Shown: positions 1 through 6,086 of the stretch, piece after piece
Position numbering within the stretch: the stretch's first letter is position 1
How the letters are laid out: each line of letters starts with the position of its first letter
Assembly (NCBI GenBank): GCA_017480285.1
Contig: JAFVAX010000036.1
Span: 1-42,142, forward strand
Direction of reading: 5' to 3'
Source of the DNA: Paludibacteraceae bacterium
GTDB lineage: Bacteria > Bacteroidota > Bacteroidia > Bacteroidales > Paludibacteraceae
Length of the DNA stretch: 42,142 bases
Notes under the pieces: model-generated
The model's database searches: none
Seen by the model: the letters and a program-made list of their open reading frames with translations, nothing else
What the model was told of the DNA's origin: nothing
Program-made: the position numbers and the translations under genes

Positions 1-82
1 CTTCAAGGGCTTTCTTGACATCCATCATACCTGCGCCTGTGATATCGCGCAGTTTTTTTATATCTGCTAATGTAACAGCCAT
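1..82 (-). CDS. tsf: Elongation factor Ts, N-terminal part (cut by window edge)
   Basis: Only the first 27 codons are present. They read MAVTLADIKKLRDITGAGMM and then DVKKALE, the highly conserved UBA-like start of EF-Ts, the factor that exchanges GDP for GTP on EF-Tu during translation. The ATG lies at 82-80 on the minus strand. The gene follows rpsB (stop at 138) by 55 bases, the usual rpsB-tsf arrangement. The spacer holds a strong inverted repeat (101-126). The rest of the gene lies outside the window, so integrity cannot be judged. Confidence 0.95.
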   Translation of the reverse strand, partial: MAVTLADIKKLRDITGAGMMDVKKALE

Positions 83-100
83 TTTTAATTTTTTTTAGAA

Positions 101-126
101 TGTATTAGCCAATCTTGGCTAATACA
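101..126. repeat. Perfect 12-bp inverted repeat in the rpsB-tsf spacer
   Basis: The arms TGTATTAGCCAA (101-112) and TTGGCTAATACA (115-126) are perfectly complementary around two bases. In mRNA this would fold into a tight hairpin between rpsB and tsf. No U-run follows on the minus strand, so it does not look like a classical terminator; an RNA processing or attenuation site, or a dispersed palindrome, is possible. Its core AGCCAA/TTGGCT recurs in the 22-bp palindrome inside valS at 25364-25385. Confidence 0.7.
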
Positions 127-137
127 CTTTGGTTAAT

Positions 138-974
138 TTATTCAGCCTCTTCTTCTTTTTCAGGTGCGGCTTCTTCAGCATTTTCTTCTTGAGCCTTACC
201 GCCTTTTCTTACTCTTTGGCGACGCTCGCGTTTTGGAGCATTCTCGCCTTCTTGCTGAGCCTTTGCAGCCTCTTCGTCAGCACGCTCTACTTTTCTCTCT
301 TCGAGACCCTCACGGATAGCACCGCAAACAGCGTCAAGAATAAGTTCGATAGCCTTTGTAGCATCGTCGTTGGCAGGTATAACGAAATCAATATCGTTAG
401 GATTGCTGTTGGTATCAACAATACCAAACACAGGGATACCAAGGCGTTGAGCCTCGCGAACAGCGATATTCTCACGCATCACATCCACTACAAACAATGC
501 TGAAGGCAGACGGGTAAGGTCGGCAATAGAACCGAGGTTCTTCTCAAGTTTCTCACGCTGACGGGTGATTTGCAGACGCTCGCGTTTTGAGATGTTTGAG
601 AAAGTGCCGTCGTTCATCATCTTGTCGATTTGCGACATTTTCTTCACAGCCTTACGGATGGTGGGGAAGTTGGTAAGCATACCACCTGCCCAACGCTCTG
701 TGATATAAGGCATTCCGATTTCTTTTGCTCTTGAAGCGATAGCGTCTTGAGCCTGTTTTTTCGTACCTACAAACAAAATCTTACGACCTGATTTGGCAAT
801 GTTTTTCAATGCCTCTGCAGCCTCCTCGATTTTGAGTACGGTTTTGTTGAGGTCAATAATGTGAATACCGTTACGCTCCATAAAGATGTAAGGAGCCATA
901 GCCGGATTCCATTTGCGCTTTAAGTGACCAAAATGCGCACCTGCTTGAAGCAGTTCATCAAAATTTGTTCTCAT
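138..974 (-). CDS. rpsB: 30S ribosomal protein S2
   Basis: This 278-residue protein has typical S2 features: the start MRTNFDELLQAGAHFGH, then WNPAMAPYIF, the HIIDLNKT segment, RWAGGMLTNF near residue 95 and the GIPVFGIVDTNSNPNDIDFVIPAN-type core near 180-205. S2 binds late to the small subunit between head and body and recruits S1 in many bacteria. The last 55 residues or so are a charged tail rich in Glu, Ala, Arg and Lys, longer than in enterobacterial S2 (about 240 residues) but common in Bacteroidetes. It lies between rpsI and tsf on the same strand. The 209-base gap to rpsI contains a hairpin. Confidence 0.98.
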   Translation of the reverse strand: MRTNFDELLQAGAHFGHLKRKWNPAMAPYIFMERNGIHIIDLNKTVLKIEEAAEALKNIAKSGRKILFVGTKKQAQDAIASRAKEIGMPYITERWAGGMLTNFPTIRKAVKKMSQIDKMMNDGTFSNISKRERLQITRQREKLEKNLGSIADLTRLPSALFVVDVMRENIAVREAQRLGIPVFGIVDTNSNPNDIDFVIPANDDATKAIELILDAVCGAIREGLEERKVERADEEAAKAQQEGENAPKRERRQRVRKGGKAQEENAEEAAPEKEEEAE

Positions 975-1132
975 TGTAAATGAAAAAATTAAAAATAAAT
1001 TATTTATGTTTATCCTTGTCTTCGCACCATGTCATTAACCTGCTTTTCTTTTACAAATGCTTTCTTTCAAAAGCCATATATATAATGTATAAGAGCGCAG
1101 GCAGGCGAACAAGACCTTCAGCAGATGCAAAG

Positions 1133-1175
1133 AATTATGCGGTAGTGGCAACCTAAGCCGCCAATCCGCATAATT
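1133..1175 (-). promoter_or_regulatory. Hairpin in the rpsI-rpsB spacer
   Basis: The arms AATTATGCGG (1133-1142) and CCGCATAATT (1166-1175) are perfectly complementary, with a 23-base loop that contains a further GGC/GCC pairing. It begins eight bases after the rpsI stop and about 160 bases before the rpsB start. There is no clear U-tract after it on the minus strand, so an attenuator, processing site or mRNA stabiliser is more likely than a simple terminator. I saw no TAnnTTTG promoter in the remaining spacer, so rpsB is probably reached by read-through from rplM-rpsI. Confidence 0.55.
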
Positions 1176-1183
1176 TGGATTTT

Positions 1184-1570
1184 TTAACGCTTGCTGAATT
1201 GGAAATGCTTACGAGCCTTCGGCTGACCGGGTTTCTTACGCTCAACAACACGAGCATCACGGGTCATAAAGCCTTCTTGTTTAAGGGCTGTCTTATCTTC
1301 CGGATTGATTTTTACAAGCGCACGGGCGATAGCAAGACGAAGAGCCTCTGCCTGACCTTTGAAACCGCCACCGTCAAGATTAACCTTGATGTCGTATTTC
1401 TCGGCAACGCCTAATTTGTTCAATGGTTGTTTAACCACATATTGAAGGATTGTACTCGGGAAATAAACTTCCAAATCGCGACCGTTGATCACGATTTTGC
1501 CCTGACCTTCACTAACGAAAACGCGCGCTACTGCGGCTTTTCTTCTACCTAATGCATTTACTACTTCCAT
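1184..1570 (-). CDS. rpsI: 30S ribosomal protein S9
   Basis: At 128 residues this is full-length S9. Visible landmarks are NALGRRKAAVARVFVS near the start, GGGFKGQAEALRLAIARAL in the middle and the basic C-terminal tail ending KARKHFQFSKR; in ribosomes this tail reaches the P-site tRNA. It starts eight bases after the rplM stop, and the rplM-rpsI pair is nearly universal. The start ATG at 1570 gives MEVVNALGRRK, matching Bacteroidetes S9 N-termini. Confidence 0.98.
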   Translation of the reverse strand: MEVVNALGRRKAAVARVFVSEGQGKIVINGRDLEVYFPSTILQYVVKQPLNKLGVAEKYDIKVNLDGGGFKGQAEALRLAIARALVKINPEDKTALKQEGFMTRDARVVERKKPGQPKARKHFQFSKR

Positions 1571-1578
1571 TGTACAAA

Positions 1579-2040
1579 TTATTTAAGTGCGTTAATATCT
1601 ATTGTTTCAGGTTGTTGTGCTTGTTTGTCATGTTCAGCACCGGCAAAAACATATAAGTTACATATAAGTTTGTCACCAAGACGGTTTTTAGGAAGCATGC
1701 CTTTAACCACCTTCTTGATAAGGCGGTCAGCACCTTTGTCCATCAAATCTTGCGGAGAGAACTGACACTGACCTCCGGGATAACCGGTGTAGCGCACATA
1801 CTGACGATCACTCCATTTGTTGCCCGTCAGGACAACCTTTGACGCATTGATAACAACTACATTGTCACCACAATCTACATTGGGGGTGAAATTTGGTTTG
1901 TACTTGCCACGAAGAAGTTTGGCAATCTTTGAGCACATTCTGCCCAACACTTGACCTTCGGCATCAACGATGACCCACTTTTTTTGAGCAAGGGCCTGTT
2001 CTTTTGTTACCGAAACGGTCTTAAGACTAAGTGTATTCAC
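1579..2040 (-). CDS. rplM: 50S ribosomal protein L13
   Basis: The 153-residue L13 shows the conserved WVIVDAEGQVLGRMCSKIAKLLRGK segment, the GDNVVVINASKVVLTGNKW core and YRHTG-like YVRYTGYPGG. L13 is an early 23S rRNA-binding assembly protein. It is the first gene of the rplM-rpsI-rpsB-tsf operon. A promoter lies at 2149-2180, leaving a leader of about 100 bases that folds into a hairpin and is a candidate autoregulatory site. Confidence 0.98.
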   Translation of the reverse strand: MNTLSLKTVSVTKEQALAQKKWVIVDAEGQVLGRMCSKIAKLLRGKYKPNFTPNVDCGDNVVVINASKVVLTGNKWSDRQYVRYTGYPGGQCQFSPQDLMDKGADRLIKKVVKGMLPKNRLGDKLICNLYVFAGAEHDKQAQQPETIDINALK

Positions 2041-2142
2041 TGTTAATTAAGTTTTTATGACCCGTCCGACAGACATCTCACTGCCCAGACGAGCGTTAAT
2101 GAATAAATAAAAATTATATGCTTTTGACATTTTTTCTCAAAA
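2041..2142 (-). promoter_or_regulatory. Candidate r-protein leader upstream of rplM
   Basis: This is the predicted 5' UTR of the ribosomal operon. It contains a stem formed by 2063-2068 and 2086-2091 (CGTCCG with CAGACG, one G-U pair in RNA), extended by an inner CAG/CTG pairing (2070-2072 with 2081-2083). L13-associated leader RNAs are known in bacteria as feedback-control sites where an r-protein binds its own mRNA. Assignment to such a class here is inference: I see a plausible hairpin in the right place but cannot run a covariance model. Confidence 0.4.
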
Positions 2143-2148
2143 AGCGTA

Positions 2149-2180
2149 CAAAGTTACTAAAAATTATTTATTTATGCAAA
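2149..2180 (-). promoter_or_regulatory. Promoter of the rplM operon
   Basis: Read on the minus strand, TTTG (2180-2177) is followed by exactly 20 bases and TAACTTTG (2156-2149). This matches the Bacteroidetes primary sigma consensus, -33 TTTG and -7 TAnnTTTG. The predicted start of transcription is near 2142, about 100 bases before the rplM ATG. Confidence 0.75.
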
Positions 2181-2225
2181 TTTTCCAAGAAAAAATCTTA
2201 AAAAAATCAATAAAATCGCACAAAA

Positions 2226-2257
2226 TTTGCAGTTTTGAGTAAAAAGCGTTAAATTTG
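2226..2257 (+). promoter_or_regulatory. Promoter of the NAD kinase gene
   Basis: TTTG (2226-2229), a 20-base spacer and TAAATTTG (2250-2257) match the Bacteroidetes consensus. Transcription would start near 2264. That places the possible TTG start at 2262 at or before the transcript end and so favours the ATG at 2292 for the kinase. It is divergent from the rplM promoter. Confidence 0.75.
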
Positions 2258-2291
2258 CAGTTTGAAAAAGCAGTTAAAAACAAAATTGAAT

Positions 2292-3149
2292 ATGACGATT
2301 GCTATTTTTGGTAATTGGTATAAGCGCACGACGCTTGAAGAGGTGGCTCATGTGCTTGATTTTATGGAACAAAGGGGTGTAAATGTGCTACTTGCACAAG
2401 AACTGCGCGACGAGATGAACCTGCGCGACAAGTATCAGCCCTTCAACATCGCACAACAGTACAAGCCCGACGAAATTGACTTTGCCCTGTCAATCGGAGG
2501 CGATGGTACCTTTCTCTATACCGCTTCGGTTGTTGGTGCCGCCAACATACCTATACTGGGTATCAACTGCGGAAGATTAGGCTTTTTAGCCGATGTGCAA
2601 ACAAGCGAAGTGGACCTTATATGTGACCAACTCATCCGCAACGATTATACCATTGAGCAACGCACAATGCTCAAAGTAACAACATCTTACGGCGGACATA
2701 TCGAAGTGCCGTATGCCCTCAACGAACTGGCTGTAATGAAGCAGGAACTGAGTTCAATGATAGCCATTGAAACAAGTCTGAACGGCGAATACATTCATAC
2801 CTACAAAGCCGACGGACTGATTATCGCAACCCCCACAGGCTCAACAGCATACAACCTATCAGTAGGCGGTCCGCTGATGTTGCCGCAAACGAAAAGTCTT
2901 ATCCTCTCCCCTATTGCCACACATAGTATGAATGTGCGTCCGCTTATTATTCCTGACAACTACACCATTGATTTGAAGATTCGTAGCCGTTCGCATAGTT
3001 ATCTCGTTTCAATGGACGGCAGAAGTCAGATAACAAAAGAAGATGTTACACTGCATATCGAAAAAGCCGAACGAACAATCAAAGTCGTTCAACTCGGCGA
3101 CAGAAACTTCATCTCCACACTCAAAGAAAAACTAATGTGGGGGAAATAA
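2292..3149 (+). CDS. nadK: NAD kinase
   Basis: The 285-residue protein phosphorylates NAD to NADP in the cytoplasm. The GGDG motif (IGGDGTFLYTAS, about residues 68-79), INCGRLGFLAD just after it, NELAV, and the TPTGSTAYNLSVGGPL loop are all present, as expected of the NadK/PpnK family. I place the start at the ATG 2292 (MTIAIFGNWY). The longer reading from a TTG at 2262 would begin at the predicted transcription start and adds a Lys-rich stretch absent from the family. It reads away from the ribosomal operon. A repeat-filled gap follows before the next gene. Confidence 0.95.
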   Translation: MTIAIFGNWYKRTTLEEVAHVLDFMEQRGVNVLLAQELRDEMNLRDKYQPFNIAQQYKPDEIDFALSIGGDGTFLYTASVVGAANIPILGINCGRLGFLADVQTSEVDLICDQLIRNDYTIEQRTMLKVTTSYGGHIEVPYALNELAVMKQELSSMIAIETSLNGEYIHTYKADGLIIATPTGSTAYNLSVGGPLMLPQTKSLILSPIATHSMNVRPLIIPDNYTIDLKIRSRSHSYLVSMDGRSQITKEDVTLHIEKAERTIKVVQLGDRNFISTLKEKLMWGK

Positions 3150-3151
3150 TA

Positions 3152-3261
3152 AATTAGGAATGAGGAATGAGATCCTGAAACAAGTTCAGGACGAGGAAGT
3201 CCTCACCCTGACGAAGGTCAGGGTCTAAGATAATAATGAGATCCTGAAACAAGTTCAGGAT
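3152..3261. repeat. Composite intergenic repeat: 7-bp units plus palindromes
   Basis: Three 7-bp units (AATTAGG, AATGAGG, AATGAGA; 3152-3172) lead into a palindrome ATCCTGAA-ACAAG-TTCAGGA at 3172-3191. A second hairpin follows, CCCTGAC-GAAG-GTCAGGG (3206-3223), then another full copy ATCCTGAA-ACAAG-TTCAGGAT (3241-3261). The same two palindromes occur, in another order and orientation, at 31945-32034, and a variant lies at 22551-22571. All sit between genes on the same strand. They resemble REP-type extragenic palindromes. Confidence 0.85.
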
Positions 3262-3289
3262 GAGAAATGATTGTTAAAAAAAATATATA

Positions 3290-3982
3290 ATGAAAAAAGT
3301 ATTTATAGCGTTTTGCATAGCATTGTTTTCTTTTATCTGTGCAAATGCAGAAACACTTGATTATGGCAGACATAGTATCTCAATAGGTGCCGGACCGACA
3401 ACCTTTGATGCACTCGTTCCGAAATACTTGGAAGCCATGACCAAGAAAAACGGCAACCTCTCGAGCGAAGGCTACAAGAAAGTGAAGAACAATATCTACG
3501 GCAGTTACTCCATTGCCTACCACTACGAGTTTCTCTATTGGCTTCATATCGGAGCAAAACTGAACTACCACGGCTACGGCTCTTCGTGGGGACACGAAGA
3601 CGAAAACGGCTACATAACAGGCATCTACGATGTTCAACGGAAACATTTCATCACCCCGATGATAAGTTTTCAGTTCAACTATATCGACGCTGATATTCTC
3701 AGGCTTTATTCCGGCATTGACCTTGGCGCATCTGTCTTTATAATGAAAGAAAGTTTCTACGACGAGAAAAGTCAGGCCAAGATAACCTACGACGAACATG
3801 GCAACGAGACAACAACCTACAAAATGGGCGAGGTTGTCAGAACCAATACTGTCAAAACAGCCATTTTTGCGTTTAATGTAACTGCCATCGGCCTTACCGT
3901 TGGCAGACGAGTATATGGGTTTGCAGAGATAAATGTCGGTATGGACGCCATCTTCAAAGCCGGCTTCGGAGTACACTTCTAA
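3290..3982 (+). CDS. Exported outer-membrane beta-barrel-like protein, unknown function
   Basis: I do not recognise a named family. The 230-residue product begins with a clear signal peptide (MKKVFIAFCIALFSFICANA, cleavage before ETLDYG). The mature part alternates polar and aromatic residues (GSYSIAYHYEF, LHIGAKLNYHGYGS, HFITPMISFQFNY), has regular Gly, Tyr and Phe, and ends in GAGFGVHF-type sequence with a terminal Phe (KAGFGVHF). This is the pattern of small outer-membrane barrels. There are no catalytic motifs. It sits between nadK and fmt, with repeats in front and no recognisable promoter. Confidence 0.7.
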   Translation: MKKVFIAFCIALFSFICANAETLDYGRHSISIGAGPTTFDALVPKYLEAMTKKNGNLSSEGYKKVKNNIYGSYSIAYHYEFLYWLHIGAKLNYHGYGSSWGHEDENGYITGIYDVQRKHFITPMISFQFNYIDADILRLYSGIDLGASVFIMKESFYDEKSQAKITYDEHGNETTTYKMGEVVRTNTVKTAIFAFNVTAIGLTVGRRVYGFAEINVGMDAIFKAGFGVHF

Positions 3983-4048
3983 ATTAGTTAATAGTTAATA
4001 ATTATTATTGCGTTGGAAATATAATTGTTTCAAACAGCATCAAACAAT

Positions 4049-4996
4049 ATGAATAAAAAGGATTTACGAATTGTATTTATGGGTACGCCTGAGTTTGCAG
4101 TAGCATCGCTTGATGCACTCGTCAGTGGCGGATACAACATTGTTGGTGTGGTATGTATGGCAGATGTGCCTGCCGGGCGCGGACACAAACTTCTGCAATG
4201 CCCCGTCAAGCAATACGCCATTGAACATAACCTTCCCGTTCTGCAGACAGAGAAACTCAAAGACCCTATTTTCATTGACAAATTAAAATCGCTGAACGCT
4301 GATTTGCAGATTGTTGTAGCCTTCCGTATGCTACCTGAGATTGTTTGGCAAATGCCTCGTTTCGGTACATTCAACCTTCACGGCTCACTTCTGCCACAAT
4401 ATCGCGGTGCGGCACCAATAAACTGGGCAATCATCAATGGCGACAAACAAACAGGCTGCACAACATTCTTCCTCAAACACGAGATTGACACCGGCGATAT
4501 GATACTGAGTCGCTGTATCGACATAGGCGACGACGAGACCTTCGGCTCTGTATATGAGCGTCTTATGGTGCTTGGGGCGAAGATGGTAACTGACACAGTA
4601 GATAAGATCCTTCAAGGCGATATGTCCGCTACACCGCAACCGCAGATTCCTGAAAACGAGTTGCGCCCTGCACCCAAACTGACAAAAGAAAATACAGAAA
4701 TCAACTTCAACCAAACAGCCTCTGCCGTACATAACTTCGTTCGCGGACTTAGTCCGCACCCCACGGCTTGGACCTGCTTTGAAATCAACGACATACAGCA
4801 AATAGTAAAAGTTTTTGCCGTCAAACCCGTTATATCTGACCTTTATAAGGGCGAGCCATGCGGTAGCGTACATATAGAAAAGAAATTCATACGTATCACG
4901 ACCACCGATGGATATATTGAACTGCTTGATATTCAACTGCCTAACAAAAAACGTATGCTTATCAGCGATGCTCTTAACGGATTGATTAGGAATTAG
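4049..4996 (+). CDS. fmt: Methionyl-tRNA formyltransferase
   Basis: The 315-residue enzyme transfers a formyl group from 10-formyl-THF to Met-tRNAfMet for initiation. The N-terminal Rossmann domain begins RIVFMGTPEFAVASLDAL; the catalytic region LHGSLLPQYRGAAPINWAI (Asn/His/Asp type) and HEIDTGDMI follow near 105-150; the C-terminal OB-like domain includes GLSPHPTAW. The ATG at 4049 gives MNKKDLRIVFMGTPEF; the in-frame TTG at 4025 would add eight atypical residues. The stop codon TAG (4994-4996) lies inside a 7-bp tandem repeat, which also forms the start codon of the next gene. Confidence 0.96.
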   Translation: MNKKDLRIVFMGTPEFAVASLDALVSGGYNIVGVVCMADVPAGRGHKLLQCPVKQYAIEHNLPVLQTEKLKDPIFIDKLKSLNADLQIVVAFRMLPEIVWQMPRFGTFNLHGSLLPQYRGAAPINWAIINGDKQTGCTTFFLKHEIDTGDMILSRCIDIGDDETFGSVYERLMVLGAKMVTDTVDKILQGDMSATPQPQIPENELRPAPKLTKENTEINFNQTASAVHNFVRGLSPHPTAWTCFEINDIQQIVKVFAVKPVISDLYKGEPCGSVHIEKKFIRITTTDGYIELLDIQLPNKKRMLISDALNGLIRN

Positions 4997-5025
4997 AAAT
5001 GAGGAATGAGAAATGAAAAATGCGA
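4984..5025 (+). repeat. Heptanucleotide repeat spanning fmt stop and permease start
   Basis: Six successive 7-bp units (GATTAGG, AATTAGA, AATGAGG, AATGAGA, AATGAAA, AATGCGA) run from the last fmt codons into the first codons of the permease. The TAG of fmt comes from one unit and the ATG of the permease from another. The unit family is the same as at 3152, 7804, 18994 and 37281. Confidence 0.8.
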
Positions 5026-5994
5026 AAGCCTTTATTTTTCATATTATTACTCGTATTCGCAGTAGTTTTGTTTTGCATTGACATACTATTTAGCGGCGAT
5101 GCACTCGGTTTAAGAGGTATATTAGACTCTACAACAACCGAGCATTTGCTGTTTATGCAACTACGTCTTCCTCGTGCCATAACAGCCCTATTGGCGGGAA
5201 TGGCACTATCCGTTTCAGGCTTACAGATGCAAACCTTGTTTCAAAACCCTCTTGCCGGACCTTATGTGCTTGGTATAAGTTCCGGAGCCTCGTTTGGCGT
5301 GGCAATGCTTATGGTTTGCAGCACCCTTATAGGAGTGCATATAAGTGCGGCAACGACTTGTCTGACAGCCTTTTTAGGGGCTTTGGCAGTTATGATTTTA
5401 GTGCTAACGATAGCCAAAAAAATAAAAGAGAGCGTTACACTACTTATTGTCGGTATGATGATAAGCAGTATTGTGAGTTCGCTTGTCAATCTGCTGCAGT
5501 ACTTCACCAATCCCGATGATGTGCGTATGTTCCTTGTATGGACTATGGGTAGTCTTTCAACCGTAGGCTGGCGCGAACTCAGTATTCTCGCCCCGACAAT
5601 CATTATAGGTATCTTCTTTTCAGTACTTATGCTCAAACCGCTTAACGGTATGTTGCTTGGCACGGAAGGTGCAGTAGCCTTGGGCATAGATATCCGTAAA
5701 GTGAGGTTCATAGTTATCCTTGCAACCTGCCTTCTTGCGGGTGGCATAACTGCGTTCTGCGGACCGATAGCCTTCGTTGGTATAGCCGTGCCACATATAG
5801 CAAGAGGACTGCTCCAGACAAGTGACCATAAACAACTTTTACCTGCCACAATGCTTATCGGATGTTGCCTTATGCTCTTGTGCGACACACTTGCCAATAT
5901 GTTTGAGTATAGCTTACCTATTAGTACATTAACCGCACTTTTTGGTGCTCCGATAGTAATTTTCGTGCTAATTTCTCAAAAAAATCACAATTGA
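5020..5994 (+). CDS. FecCD-family ABC transporter permease (iron-siderophore/heme/cobalamin type)
   Basis: The 324-residue, strongly hydrophobic protein has about ten membrane segments and the FecCD/BtuC signature LRLPRAITALLAGMALSVSGLQMQTLFQNPLAGPYVLGISSGASFG (about residues 48-92). AFCGPIAFVGIAVPHIAR near 245-262 is the region that contacts the ATPase. The family moves siderophores, heme or vitamin B12 across the inner membrane with a BtuD-like ATPase and a binding protein. Neither partner is adjacent, so the substrate cannot be read here; a BtuC role with the BtuB/BtuG pair at 37290-40519 is possible but only inferred. It follows fmt by 23 bases and is probably co-transcribed. Its start codon lies inside a heptanucleotide repeat. 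Confidence 0.9.
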   Translation: MRKPLFFILLLVFAVVLFCIDILFSGDALGLRGILDSTTTEHLLFMQLRLPRAITALLAGMALSVSGLQMQTLFQNPLAGPYVLGISSGASFGVAMLMVCSTLIGVHISAATTCLTAFLGALAVMILVLTIAKKIKESVTLLIVGMMISSIVSSLVNLLQYFTNPDDVRMFLVWTMGSLSTVGWRELSILAPTIIIGIFFSVLMLKPLNGMLLGTEGAVALGIDIRKVRFIVILATCLLAGGITAFCGPIAFVGIAVPHIARGLLQTSDHKQLLPATMLIGCCLMLLCDTLANMFEYSLPISTLTALFGAPIVIFVLISQKNHN

Positions 5995-6051
5995 ATAACA
6001 AAATCACAATTATTTGTCGCAAAATAACAACTATTCTTAGAAATAATTTAT

Positions 6052-6059
6052 TATCTTTG
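6052..6059 (+). promoter_or_regulatory. -7 element of a probable promoter for the TPR-AraC gene
   Basis: TATCTTTG (6052-6059) fits TAnnTTTG and lies 27 bases before the ATG at 6087. No TTTG is present at the expected -33 distance, so the promoter may be weak or activator-dependent. Confidence 0.4.
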
Positions 6060-6086
6060 CAAAAAATTTGAGAGCGACAAATAGTG

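Noticed and set aside
3380..3976. A 198-codon minus-strand frame opposite the outer-membrane protein
   Set aside because: The plus-strand frame has a signal peptide and barrel pattern; the antisense frame has neither and is a shadow.
5262..5897. A 211-codon minus-strand frame opposite the FecCD permease
   Set aside because: The permease has full family signatures in the other strand; this frame is low in recognisable motifs and has no promoter or start context.
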